NCBI RefSeq assembly: GCF_001667505.1
Contig: NZ_LZHZ01000018.1
Span: 62,001 to 126,000 of the forward strand
Direction: 5' to 3'
DNA from: Mycobacterium sp. ACS1612
GTDB lineage: Bacteria; Actinomycetota; Actinomycetes; Mycobacteriales; Mycobacteriaceae
DNA: 64,000 bases
Shown here: positions 9,120 through 17,895 of the stretch, in pieces
Position numbering within the stretch: the first letter of the stretch is position 1
Layout of the letters: each line of letters begins with the position of its first letter
Notes under the pieces: generated by a model
What the model was told of the DNA's origin: nothing
Database searches by the model: none
The model's input: only the letters and a program-made list of their open reading frames with translations
Made by a program: the position numbers and the translations under genes

Positions 9120-9198
9120 GCAGACAGACTCGCGCGCATCGAGATGAAGCGAACCCTTGGTTCTCCGTAGTCGGTGGTCCGTAGTCCGTAGTGGACCG

Positions 9199-9954
9199 CT
9201 AACCGGTCAAGGTCTCAGCCGCTTCGTCGAGGACCTGTCTCAACCCGTCGATCCGGTGCGCGCGCCGGCCCAGGAACACCCCGTCGAAGCCGGGGTGCAG
9301 TGCGCGCAGCGTACCCGGTCCCGCCGTACCGCCGTAGATCAGCCGGCCCGCCCCTGCGGCCAGCGCGGGCACGGAGGTCTTCAGCGCCTCGCCGACACGT
9401 AGGACGTAGCCGGTGTCGGCCGGCGCGTCGGCGCCGATCGCCCACTGCGGTTCGTACGCGATCACCACGGGTTGGCCCGCTAGTTGATCGGTCACCAGTC
9501 GGGCCTGCCGAACCACCTCGGCTGCGGCACCGTCCGGGTCGTGGACGGCCTCGCCGACACAGATCAACGGCACCAGCCGGTGCCGCGCCGCCGCCGCGGC
9601 TTTGCGGTTCACCATGTCGTCGTCCTCGCCGAACAGGGAGCGGCGCTCGGCGTGGCCGATTTCGGCGTACTGGCAACCCATTTCGGCCAACAGCGCGGCG
9701 GTGACTTCGCCGGTCGCCGGGCCGGCTTCGGCCCAGCTGACGTCTTGGCTGCCGACCCGCACCCCGAAACGGCCGAGGGTGTCCAGCGCCCGTTCCAGCA
9801 GCGGGAACGGCGGCATGACGGCCACCTCGACGGCCGCAGGTAGCGGGTGCTCGGTCAAGAGGTCGGCGACACCGGCCATCCAGTCACGGGCCTGCGCATA
9901 ACCGAAGTAAGCCTTGAGGCTCACCGCCACCAGAACAGCTTTTGACGCCGACAA
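9199..9954 (-). CDS. Triose-phosphate isomerase paralogue
   Basis: A 251-residue TIM-family isomerase. All three catalytic residues are visible: Lys in VSLKAYFG (about 14), His in IGHAERRSLFGE (about 95), and Glu in AYEPQWAIG (about 165); the phosphate loop YGGTAGPG is also present. The glycolytic tpiA of mycobacteria sits with gap and pgk, so this is a second copy. TpiA-like paralogues of M. smegmatis act on four-carbon tetrulose phosphates in erythritol and threitol use. No tetritol genes are next to this one, so a tetrulose-phosphate role is only a suggestion. It starts 24 bp downstream of the LAL regulator end, on the same strand. Confidence 0.8.
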   Translation of the reverse strand: MSASKAVLVAVSLKAYFGYAQARDWMAGVADLLTEHPLPAAVEVAVMPPFPLLERALDTLGRFGVRVGSQDVSWAEAGPATGEVTAALLAEMGCQYAEIGHAERRSLFGEDDDMVNRKAAAAARHRLVPLICVGEAVHDPDGAAAEVVRQARLVTDQLAGQPVVIAYEPQWAIGADAPADTGYVLRVGEALKTSVPALAAGAGRLIYGGTAGPGTLRALHPGFDGVFLGRRAHRIDGLRQVLDEAAETLTG

Positions 9955-9978
9955 CTCAGTCTCCCAAGGTATTTCGTG

Positions 9979-12774
9979 CTAGCTGGCCCAGGAGACAGTG
10001 CGCAGCTGCCTGCGCGACTTGATGCCGAGCTTGGCGAAGACCTTGCGCAGATGCCATTCGACGGTGTGAGTGCTGATGAACAGCTGCGCGCCGATCTCCT
10101 GATTGGTCAGCCCGTCTCCGGCCAGTCGGGCGATCTGTGCCTCCTGCGCGGTCAGCTCACCACCTGAACTGTGCGGCTTGTTGCGCACCGTCTCACCAGT
10201 CGCAACCAACTCCCGACGGGCGCGCTCGGCGAAAGCCTTGGCACCCATCCTGGTGAACAACTCATGGGCGTCGGTGAGTTGGCGTCGAGCGTCGATCCTG
10301 CGGTTGACCCGGCGCAGCCATTCGCCGTAGTGCAGATGGGCCCGCGCCAGGTGCACCACGACGCGGGTGCGGCCGAGGTGTTCGATCGCCTCGGAGTACA
10401 GCGTGTCGGCGTGCTCGTCGTCGGCGACAAGGGCTTGCGCGTTGGCGAGCGCGCCCAGCCCCCAATCCGTTTCGCTCGCGCCGGTGTGCGCCTGGAATCG
10501 CGCTACCGCGGCCGCGGCAGTTTCGCTGTCGCCACTGTGCGACGCCGCTTCGATCAGCTCGAACAACCCCCAGCCGTGGAAGCCGAGATCCTCGTAACGA
10601 CTGGCCTCCGCGGCGGCCGCGGCGGCCTGGTCATACCGGCCGAGACCGTTGTAGAGCACCGCCGTGGCGTATCCGGTGAGCCCCAACAACCGGCCTTCCC
10701 CCCTGGCAATTCCGTCGGCGGTCGCCGACTCGATCGCCTTAACCGCCTCCGCCGCGTCGCCCCGCCAGGCCGACAGCAGCAGCGAGTGATACCTGACCGG
10801 CGACAGATGGTCGGTCGAGCCCGAGATCGAATTCGCCTCTTCGATCAACGTCGCCGACGCGGCGAATTCGCCTGCCAGCAGGTGCGCGCCCGCCCGATAC
10901 ACCAGTGCGCGTGGCAGCACGTCGAGTGCGCCGGCGTCGCGGGCCTGGCGCACCACCGCGGCCGACAATTCCTCGATGATGGCCTCGTCCCACACCTCGT
11001 GGGCCGCGGACTCCTGCAGGATCGGAAACGCGGGCACCATCCAGCGCCGCACCTGCAGATCATCCGAATGCGCCAGTTCGCACATCGCATCCAGCGCGAC
11101 GCGCAGCGGGCCGGCGCCCGCACTCACCCCACCGGTGATCCGCTCCGCGATGCCCTTCAACATCAAGTCGATGCTCCGCGGCGCGGCGGACGACCGGTCG
11201 ATGACGGCACCCGCTGCCGCTGCCGCATCCGCGAGCGCACCAGGTTCACCAAGGCGTCCGGCGTACAACATCGCGGCGATCGATTCCGCATACGTCTCGC
11301 TGGCGGCGTAGTCGTCAAGGTTCTCCAGTTGCTTTGCGGCATCGAGCAATTCGCGCGCGGTGGCGAAGACGCTCGGCGCACCGGCGTGACCTCCGCGGCT
11401 GCGGGCGAATTGCATCTGTGCGCGCAGCCGAGCCACCTCGGCTTTCTGCAGATCCGACAATTGCCCCAGTTCGGCGATCGCGAGCAGTTCGTATGCCGCC
11501 TCGGGTGCTGCCGCGTCCCGTTTGGCGCGGGCGGCCGCCAGCGCCCTGGCGCTACGTTGCGCAGGGTCGGACGTCAGCGCGGTGGCGCGTTCGAGGAACG
11601 CCGCCGCCGCGGCGACACCCCCTCGGCTCTGCGCGCGACTTGCCGACGCCTCCAACTCCGCGGCCACGCAGTCGTCGGGTCCCGCCGCAGCATTGGCGGC
11701 GTGCCATGCGCGGCGGTCCGGATCCGACTGCGGATCGGTGGCGTCGGCCAACGCCCGGTGGACAGTTCTGCGGTCGATCAGACCGGCAGCGCGGTAGGCG
11801 GCCGATCGCATCAGCGGGTGGTGGAAGCGCATCCGCGGACCGAATTCGATCAAACCGGCGGCCTCGGCCGGCGCCAGCGCGTCCACCGGGATGCCCAATT
11901 GCGCGGCGGCGCGCAGGAACAACGCCGCATCCCCGACCGGTTCGGCGGCAGCCAGCAGCAGCAGCCGCTGCGTGGGCTCGGGCAGCGACTGGATGCGGCT
12001 GACGAAACCGTCCTCGAGGGCCGCCGCCGACGACCGCTTACCGGAGATCCAGAAGCCGCCCGCGAGCTCGGTGGCCGACACACTGCGTGGCACCTCGAGG
12101 AGGGCAAGTGGGATTCCCCTGGTCTCGGCCACGATGCGGTCCCGCACGCGTGGGTCGACGCTGCCCAGCAGCACCGAATCGAGCAATTCCCGCGCGTCGC
12201 CGTCGGACAGTCCGGTGATCGGAAGTTCCGGCAGCCCGGACAGCGCCTCGGCGCCGCGGTCTCGTGCCGCGAACAGCACCGCGACGGGTTCGGCGAGCAG
12301 ACGGCGGGCCACAAACGACAGCGTCTGCACCGACACCGCGTCCAGCCACTGCGCATCGTCGACGATGCAGAGCAGGGGCCGGGTGGTGGCAGCCGCAGCC
12401 ATCAGCGACAGCACCGCCAGCCCGACCAGGAAGCGGTCCGGTGGTGCCCCCACCCCGCGGCCGAACGCGACGTTGAGCGCTTCGCGCTGCGGCTCCGGCA
12501 GTTCGTCGAGGTGCTCCAACAGCGGCGCGCACAGCTGTTGTAGCCCGGCAAACGCGAGTTCCATATCCGATTCGACACCCGCCACACGCACACAGCGGAA
12601 CTCCGACGAGTTCTCGGATACGTAGTCCAGCAGCGCCGTCTTCCCGACGCCTGCCTCACCGCGCAGCACCAACACCTGGCTGGTGCCGGATCGGGCGGTC
12701 GACAACAGACCCCGCAGCGTCTCGCATTCGCTGTCGCGACCGCGAAGACGTTGCCCCCCATCCTGACTCGACAT
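9979..12774 (-). CDS. Large LuxR-family (LAL) ATPase regulator
   Basis: A 931-residue LAL-type transcription regulator. The N-terminal AAA/STAND ATPase has Walker A GEAGVGKTALLD near residue 39 and Walker B LLCIVDDAQWLD near 138. The middle is an Ala-rich helical repeat region, probably TPR-like, covering about residues 350-860. The C-terminal LuxR helix-turn-helix includes LTAQEAQIARLAGDGLTNQ and HTVEWHLRKVFAKLGI. Such proteins couple ATP and an inducer to DNA binding. ATG 12774 is preferred over GTG 12783. It may control the TIM paralogue just downstream or act elsewhere. The unlinked 62-residue LuxR fragment at 16821 is closely similar to its C-terminus. Confidence 0.9.
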   Translation of the reverse strand: MSSQDGGQRLRGRDSECETLRGLLSTARSGTSQVLVLRGEAGVGKTALLDYVSENSSEFRCVRVAGVESDMELAFAGLQQLCAPLLEHLDELPEPQREALNVAFGRGVGAPPDRFLVGLAVLSLMAAAATTRPLLCIVDDAQWLDAVSVQTLSFVARRLLAEPVAVLFAARDRGAEALSGLPELPITGLSDGDARELLDSVLLGSVDPRVRDRIVAETRGIPLALLEVPRSVSATELAGGFWISGKRSSAAALEDGFVSRIQSLPEPTQRLLLLAAAEPVGDAALFLRAAAQLGIPVDALAPAEAAGLIEFGPRMRFHHPLMRSAAYRAAGLIDRRTVHRALADATDPQSDPDRRAWHAANAAAGPDDCVAAELEASASRAQSRGGVAAAAAFLERATALTSDPAQRSARALAAARAKRDAAAPEAAYELLAIAELGQLSDLQKAEVARLRAQMQFARSRGGHAGAPSVFATARELLDAAKQLENLDDYAASETYAESIAAMLYAGRLGEPGALADAAAAAGAVIDRSSAAPRSIDLMLKGIAERITGGVSAGAGPLRVALDAMCELAHSDDLQVRRWMVPAFPILQESAAHEVWDEAIIEELSAAVVRQARDAGALDVLPRALVYRAGAHLLAGEFAASATLIEEANSISGSTDHLSPVRYHSLLLSAWRGDAAEAVKAIESATADGIARGEGRLLGLTGYATAVLYNGLGRYDQAAAAAAEASRYEDLGFHGWGLFELIEAASHSGDSETAAAAVARFQAHTGASETDWGLGALANAQALVADDEHADTLYSEAIEHLGRTRVVVHLARAHLHYGEWLRRVNRRIDARRQLTDAHELFTRMGAKAFAERARRELVATGETVRNKPHSSGGELTAQEAQIARLAGDGLTNQEIGAQLFISTHTVEWHLRKVFAKLGIKSRRQLRTVSWAS

Positions 12775-12894
12775 AGACACCACCGCGCTTGTTTGCAGTG
12801 GTGACCTTACCGGTAAGCCGCCCCGGCTCCGCGACCGCCCCGATCATGATCAGGTAATGTTCGCCAATTCGCCTGCAGTCCAGTCCGATTCGGG

Positions 12895-13650
12895 CTATGC
12901 CGTGGCGGCGGTTTGCAGCAGCCACTCCTCGAACCGGGTGTCGAACAGGGTCGCGTCCTGCGTGGGGCACAGCGTGCGCTCGCCGATGTCGATGCCCCAA
13001 TACTGTGCCTTCGGGTCGGCGATGACCTCGCGGGTATCACCGCGGGCGGTCAGCGCGGTCCTGATCAGGTCGGGCAGCAGAACTGCCTCTGGCCCACCTA
13101 TTTCGGTGATGCCCTTGACGGGTGCGTTGACGGCGGCGATGGCGAGCCCTTCGGCCACGTCGGCGGCGGCCATCGGCTGGAAGTACGCCGGTGGCATCCG
13201 CACCACGCCGTCGACCGTCGCCGAGTCGGCGAGCGTGTTGACGAACTCGAAGAACTGCGTCGCGTGCACCAGGGTGTATGGGACCGGACCCTCGGCGATC
13301 AGCTTCTCCTGCAGGAGCTTGCCCTCGAAGTAGCCGCTGTGCGGGGCCAACCGTGCGGTGCCCACCACCGACAACGCGACGTGGTGGCCTACCCCGGCGT
13401 CCTTCTCGGCGGTGAGCAGGTTAGTGGTGGCGGTGCGGAAGAACTCGATGGCCGCGTCGTCGAGCGTCGGCGAATTCGACACATCGACCACCACCGACGC
13501 CCCTGCCAGGACCTCCGCCAGGCCTTCACCAGTGAGTGTGTTCACCCCGGTCGACGGCGCCGCGGCGACCGCCTCTTGACCGCGGCGGATCAAGTTGTCC
13601 ACCAGCTTGGATCCGATGAGTCCGGTGCCCCCGATGACGACGATTTTCAT
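12895..13650 (-). CDS. NAD(P)-binding NmrA/atypical SDR protein
   Basis: A 251-residue atypical short-chain dehydrogenase with the extended Rossmann motif VIGGTGLIGSKLVDNL at residues 4-19. The rest follows the NmrA/NAD(P)H-quinone reductase-like plan: VVVDVSNSPTLDD, HVALSVVGTARLA, then YFEGKLLQEKLI, which supplies a Tyr-x-x-x-Lys type pair. It lacks a clear catalytic Ser-Tyr-Lys set, so it may be a redox sensor or a reductase. The gene stands alone between the LAL regulator and the methyltransferase. Substrate unknown. Confidence 0.8.
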   Translation of the reverse strand: MKIVVIGGTGLIGSKLVDNLIRRGQEAVAAAPSTGVNTLTGEGLAEVLAGASVVVDVSNSPTLDDAAIEFFRTATTNLLTAEKDAGVGHHVALSVVGTARLAPHSGYFEGKLLQEKLIAEGPVPYTLVHATQFFEFVNTLADSATVDGVVRMPPAYFQPMAAADVAEGLAIAAVNAPVKGITEIGGPEAVLLPDLIRTALTARGDTREVIADPKAQYWGIDIGERTLCPTQDATLFDTRFEEWLLQTAATA

Positions 13651-13731
13651 GGCGATCCTTCCGTTGTCTGACCTTCCTGACGGCCAGAACGGGTGGACGC
13701 CCGCGAAGTCATCCCGCGGGGCCTTGATGCG

Positions 13732-14750
13732 TTACTTGATAGCGACGACCATCGAGTCCGGGCCGGCGAGGTGCTCGACGAAGCTGTTGCTGAAGCCGGT
13801 GTCGGCCATCCAGCCACGGCAGTCGGCGCCGGTGAAATCGAATCCGGTGGGCCCCCCGATCAGCATATTGAGGCTCATCAGCAGTCCGAACGCGTTGTGC
13901 CGCCGCTCGTCGTCGATGAGCGCCTCGTAGACGATCAACGCCCCGCCGGTGGGCAACGCGTCGTATGCCTTGCGCAGCAGTAGCCGCTTTTCGTCGAGAT
14001 CCCAGTCGTGCAGGATGTGGCCCATCACCAGCACGTCGGCGGTGGGTAGCGGGTCGGCGAAGAAGTCGCCGCCGATGAACTGCAGGCGGTCGGTCAAACC
14101 ATGTTGTGCCACATAGGAGTTGAAGATCGGCCCTACGGGCGCCAGATCGAATCCGCCGCCAGTCAGATGGCCGTGCGCGGAGGCGATGGCGACGGGCACG
14201 GCGCCTTGCGCGCAGCCGATGTCGACCACACTGCGGTAGTCGCCGAAGGGGAACTTGGCCGCGATGGCGTCGCCCGCGGCCCGACTCAGCCCTGTCATCG
14301 CCGCGGCGAAGCCCGCGAGTTTCTCTGGATCGGCGTAGAGCGTTGCGAAGAAGTCCCCGCCGGTCTTGGCCTCACTCTGCGGCTGCCCCGTCTGTAGCGC
14401 CTCGGTCAGCGACCCCCAGAACCGATACAGCCGAACACTGGACATCTCCAGCACGCCACCCAGGTAGGTGGTTTTGCCCGGGTCGAGGAAGAGGTCGGTC
14501 TCCATCGTGTTCGTGTACCTGCCGTCCTCGCGGTCGAGCATCCCGAGCGCGACGAGCGCGTCGAGAAGTCGCGCGCGCCGCGCGGGTGCAGGCCCAACCG
14601 GTCCCTCAGTTGCTCGGCGTCCAGCGGTCCCGTCTGCGCCAGCAGGCCGAAGATTCGGAGTTCGACGGCACTCAGCAGCGCCCGCGAAGCCCAAAAACCG
14701 AAGCCCAGTTGCATGATGCGGTCTGGCGCCGGCGCGTTTCGTCCACTCAT
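13732..14750 (-). pseudogene. O-methyltransferase gene broken by one frameshift
   Basis: Two overlapping reading frames join into one SAM-dependent O-methyltransferase of the plant-like COMT type. The N-terminal frame starts at 14750 with [20 protein letters not shown] and the winged-helix [10 protein letters not shown]; the second frame carries [18 protein letters not shown], the SAM loop [14 protein letters not shown] and the catalytic block [15 protein letters not shown]. The total length of 1019 bp needs one added base for 339 codons, and the best place is near 14564-14567, where CTTC(C)TC would restore RDFLDAL. Either a real single-base deletion or a sequencing error. All catalytic parts are otherwise intact. 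Confidence 0.75.
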
Positions 14751-14813
14751 TCGACTTCCGCCTTTGGCGTCAGCATGCCCGAAATCGAGTTCCTGGTCGC
14801 CGGATTCACCCGA

Positions 14814-15980
14814 TCACAGCCCTGGCTTCTGTTCGGCGTGATCGGCATGTTGACGCAGTGTGGCCGCCCGCAGCGTGAGGTGGTTGCGTTCCGCGACGTT
14901 CTGCGCTTGTTCGGCCGCCTTCGCGTAAAGCTCTGCGGCCGTTATCAATTCGCCTGCCTGCTCGTGCAAATAGGCCGACGACGCGGTGTATCTCGGCAGT
15001 CCGGTATCGACCTCGGCGAGCGCGGCGAGGCCCGCGTGCGGGCCGTCGGCCTGTCCCACCGCCACCGCCCGGTTGAGCTTCGCGATCGGACTGTCGGTGA
15101 GCCGGACCAGTTCGTCGTACCACTCGACAATCTGTACCCAGTCGGTCTCGTCGGCGGTCTGGGCATCGGCGTGCAGTGCGGCGATCGCCGCCTGCGCTTG
15201 GTACTCCCCGAGGCGATCGCAGGCAAGCGCGGCCTGCAACACCGCGACGCCCTCGGTAATCAGGTCGCGGCGCCACAGGCTTCTGTCCTGATCGGACAGC
15301 GGGACGAGGCTGCCGTCGGCGCGGGTCCTGGCCACACGCCTGGCGTGATGCAGCAGGAACAGTGCCAGCAGCCCCGCCGCCTCCGGGTCGTCGGTGGCCG
15401 CGGCCAGCTGTCGGGCCAGCCGGATGGCCTCGGCCGCGAGGTCGACATCGCCGCTGTAGCCCTCGTTGAAGACCAGATAAAGCACCTTCAACACCGTGCG
15501 CAGATCTCCCGGCCGGTCCAGCCGGACGTCGGCCACCATGCGCTTGGCCCGGCTGATCCGTTGCGCCATCGTCGTTTCCGGCACGAGGTAGGCCTGCGCG
15601 ATCTGGCGGGTGGTGAGCCCGCCGACCGCCCGCAAAGTCAGCGCGACTGCCGACGCGGGACTCAGGCTCGGGTGCGCACACAGAAAGTAGAGCTGCAGTG
15701 TGTCGTCCGCGACCTCGGTCGGACCTTGCGGCGGTTCCTCGGACATCAGGTTCTCGCGCTGTCGCCGCGCGGCGTCCGAGCGAACCACATCGATGTAGCG
15801 CCGCCACGCGGTGGTGATCAGCCAGCCCTTGGGATCGTCCGGACACCGATCCGGCCACACCTCGATCGCCTTGAGCAGCGCCTCCTGCACGGCGTCTTCG
15901 GCGGTTGCGAAGTCCGCGCCCCGGTGCACGAGCGCCGCCAGTACGCCGGGGATCAGCTCCCGCAGCTCGGCCTCATTCAT
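14814..15980 (-). CDS. ECF42-type RNA polymerase sigma factor with TPR-like C-terminal extension
   Basis: A 388-residue sigma factor, twice the ECF norm. Residues 1-175 hold regions 2 and 4 (DFATAEDAVQEALLKAIEVW, PKGWLITTAWRRYIDVVRS, and the HTH VPETTMAQRISRAKRM). The long C-terminal part (YLVFNEGYSGD, LLALFLLHHARRVART, KLNRAVAVGQADGP) matches the conserved extension of the ECF42 group, in which the extension replaces a separate anti-sigma factor. ATG 15980 overlaps the stop of the YciI gene as ATGA, so the two are translationally coupled. This pairing is the hallmark context for the group. Confidence 0.9.
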   Translation of the reverse strand: MNEAELRELIPGVLAALVHRGADFATAEDAVQEALLKAIEVWPDRCPDDPKGWLITTAWRRYIDVVRSDAARRQRENLMSEEPPQGPTEVADDTLQLYFLCAHPSLSPASAVALTLRAVGGLTTRQIAQAYLVPETTMAQRISRAKRMVADVRLDRPGDLRTVLKVLYLVFNEGYSGDVDLAAEAIRLARQLAAATDDPEAAGLLALFLLHHARRVARTRADGSLVPLSDQDRSLWRRDLITEGVAVLQAALACDRLGEYQAQAAIAALHADAQTADETDWVQIVEWYDELVRLTDSPIAKLNRAVAVGQADGPHAGLAALAEVDTGLPRYTASSAYLHEQAGELITAAELYAKAAEQAQNVAERNHLTLRAATLRQHADHAEQKPGL

Positions 15981-16384
15981 TCCATGACGGTTGGCTGATG
16001 GGTCAGAAACGGCCGCAACTCCAGCCACTCGTGGATCGGTTTGCCGCCTGCGCCTGGCGCCGCGGACAGTTCACCCGCCAACTCGACAGCGCGCTCATAT
16101 GAGTCGACATCGATGATCATCCAACCCGCGATCAGGTCCTTGGTCTCGGCGAACGGGCCGTCGGTGACGGGCGGCTTGCCTTCCCCGTCGTGACGGACCC
16201 ACACCCCGTCCGGCGCGAGGGCCTGGCTGTCGACGTACTCGCCGCTGGCCTGCAGCTTGGCCGCGAAGTCGTTCATGTACTTGATATGCGCCTCGACCTC
16301 GGCTGGCGCCCACTGGTCCATCGGCACGTCGTTCACGGCTGCCGGAGCGCCGCGGTAGTGCTTCAACATCAGGTATTTGGCCAT
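15977..16384 (-). CDS. YciI-family DGPF-domain protein
   Basis: A 135-residue protein of the YCII/DGPF family. It begins MAKYLMLKHYRG and carries the namesake TDGPFAETKDLIAGWMIIDV at about residues 74-93, then SYERAVELA. The fold is ferredoxin-like, with a possible catalytic or ligand-binding role that has not been defined. It is the first gene of a two-gene operon with the ECF42 sigma factor, overlapping it by four bases. DGPF proteins are the usual partners and likely targets of that sigma group. An inverted repeat lies just upstream. Confidence 0.9.
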   Translation of the reverse strand: MAKYLMLKHYRGAPAAVNDVPMDQWAPAEVEAHIKYMNDFAAKLQASGEYVDSQALAPDGVWVRHDGEGKPPVTDGPFAETKDLIAGWMIIDVDSYERAVELAGELSAAPGAGGKPIHEWLELRPFLTHQPTVME

Positions 16385-16402
16385 GATTTCTCCCTTCGCG
16401 CT

Positions 16403-16422
16403 GGCGACCCTAGTTGGTCGCC
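16403..16422. promoter_or_regulatory. Perfect inverted repeat upstream of the YciI-ECF42 operon
   Basis: GGCGACC and GGTCGCC form perfect 7-bp arms around a 6-bp spacer, centred about 28 bp upstream of the YciI start codon. Its position fits an operator or a 5' leader hairpin. No regulator gene of a repressor type lies next to it, so its binder is unknown. Confidence 0.4.
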
Positions 16423-16554
16423 TACCCCAAGGACGGAGCCGTCATTCGGATCTCGACATACGGCCTCCCGGAGTCAAGTCCCGGGGAAAGCCCGGGGTCA
16501 CCCGGGCGGTCGAACTGCCAGGGTGAAGCCGAACTCCACAGAACTGAGGACGAT

Positions 16555-16824
16555 ATGGACAGCAGCGCCCTGACCGCATTCGCGGCGGCCGTCTCGAACA
16601 GCGTTGTCACCGATGTCGACGTCTTGACCGCACGTGGCCGCGACTACTGGGGCTTCGGCGGCGTGCCAGGTATCGCGGTCCGGCCCACGACCCGCGACGA
16701 GGTCGTCGCCGTGGTGAAGATCGCCGCGGCGCACGGCATCCCCGTGGTCACCCGCGGCGGCGCGTCGAATTGCAGTGCGGGCATGATGGCCGCACCGGAC
16801 GCCAGCGCGGCCAGGGCACCATGA
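16555..16824 (+). pseudogene. Truncated FAD-linked oxidase, N-terminal part only
   Basis: An 89-codon frame with a good ribosome-binding site (GAGGA, 5 bp before ATG 16555). It encodes only the beginning of an FAD-binding (PCMH/BBE-type) oxidase: VRPTTRDEVVAVVKIAAAHG then PVVTRGGASNCSAG, the segment that leads into the FAD pyrophosphate loop. Family members are usually about 450 residues. The frame ends in unrelated sequence and overlaps the next start as ATGA. I infer a deletion that removed the rest of the oxidase and the start of a LuxR-type gene. Confidence 0.6.
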
Positions 16825-17009
16825 CGCCGCTGACCACACAGGAACGTCACATCACCAGGCTTGCCCGCGAGGGCTACACGAACTCCGCGATCGGTGCTCA
16901 GCTGTTCATCAGCGCGCGCACCGTCGAGTGGCACCTGGGTCGCATTTACGCCAAGCTGGGCGTCACATCACGCCGCGAATTGCGCAGCGTCGCTCTGCAA
17001 CTGGTGTGA
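16821..17009 (+). CDS. Stand-alone LuxR helix-turn-helix fragment
   Basis: A 62-residue frame starting at ATG 16821, inside the stop of the oxidase fragment (ATGA). It is a bare GerE/LuxR HTH: LTTQERHITRLAREGYTN, ISARTVEWHLGRIYAKLGV and SRRELRSVAL. It matches the C-terminus of large LAL regulators, including the one ending at 9979, so it is probably the tail of such a regulator whose body was deleted. LuxR-domain-only proteins can still bind DNA, so it may be functional despite its origin. Confidence 0.6.
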   Translation: MTPLTTQERHITRLAREGYTNSAIGAQLFISARTVEWHLGRIYAKLGVTSRRELRSVALQLV

Positions 17010-17011
17010 GT

Positions 17012-17848
17012 TCAGCCGCGATACTGCGACACCTGTTCGGCGTACTCGTCGAGCAGGCGCAGCGAGTCGTCCAGCGGCTTCGACGGCAACATCAACGCGA
17101 CCTGGCCGTAGCCGAGTTCCTCGGCGGCGTGCCAGTAGTCGGGGTCCGCGGGTGTACCGAACATCGCGAGCGGGACATCGTGGCCCGCGCCATCGCGCAT
17201 TTGACCGATGCGCCGTTTCAACGCCTCGACCGGCAGCGGGTTGGAGATCCAGCCCGCTTCGTGGCGGATCACCCTCTTGACGGTGGCGTCGGAATCTCCG
17301 CCGATGTAGATCGGCGGGTGCGGTTTCTGGACGGGTTTGGGCCGCATGTAGGACGGCTCGAAGTCCACGAACCTGCCGCGGTATTCGGCGGGCTCGCTGG
17401 TCCACAGCGTCTTGATGGCCTCGATGCGTTCGTCAAGCAGCTTGCCGCGCGTCTTCGGATCGGTGCCGTGGTCGCGCATCTCCTCGAGGTTCCAGCCCGC
17501 GCCCACCCCGAACACGAACCTGCCGTTGGAGATCAGATCAATGCTGGCGGCTTCCTTGGCGGTGATGATCGGGTCACGCTGGATCAGCAGCGCAACCCCG
17601 GTGAACAACTCGATCGTCGAGGTCACGGCCGCGGCGGCGGCCAGCGTCACGAACGGATCCAGGGTCCGGTAGTAGATGGAAGGCAGTTCGCCGCCGAGCG
17701 GATACGCCGACTCCCTGCTGGCGGGGATGTGCGTGTGCTCGGCGATGACAAACGAGTGGAAACCGCGCTCTTCGATCGCGCGGGCCAGCGACACCGTGTC
17801 GATGGTGTCGTCGTTGACGAACGTGGAAACCCCGATTTTCATCTGCAC
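17012..17848 (-). CDS. LLM-class F420-dependent oxidoreductase
   Basis: A 278-residue luciferase-like monooxygenase of the F420-dependent type that is expanded in mycobacteria. Visible family segments are FVIAEHTHIPASR near residue 34, the barrel strand ELFTGVALLIQRDP, LISNGRFVFGVGAGWNLEEM near 105-124, and RPKPVQKPHPPIYIGG near 169-184. These fit the deazaflavin-binding TIM barrel. The substrate cannot be inferred. It converges on the LuxR fragment with a 2-bp gap and lies 47 bp from the next gene on the same strand. Confidence 0.9.
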   Translation of the reverse strand: MQMKIGVSTFVNDDTIDTVSLARAIEERGFHSFVIAEHTHIPASRESAYPLGGELPSIYYRTLDPFVTLAAAAAVTSTIELFTGVALLIQRDPIITAKEAASIDLISNGRFVFGVGAGWNLEEMRDHGTDPKTRGKLLDERIEAIKTLWTSEPAEYRGRFVDFEPSYMRPKPVQKPHPPIYIGGDSDATVKRVIRHEAGWISNPLPVEALKRRIGQMRDGAGHDVPLAMFGTPADPDYWHAAEELGYGQVALMLPSKPLDDSLRLLDEYAEQVSQYRG

Positions 17849-17895
17849 GCCACCAGGCTAGCCCCGGCCCGCTGTGACTTGACTGGGGCCAACGC

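Noticed and set aside
9160..9195. Short repeats of CCGTAGT before the sigma factor gene
   Set aside because: Only two or three 7-bp units, with no symmetry or known binding site.
10171..12543. A 790-codon + strand frame opposite the LAL regulator
   Set aside because: Antisense shadow; the LAL regulator has Walker and HTH motifs and codon use that explain the openness.
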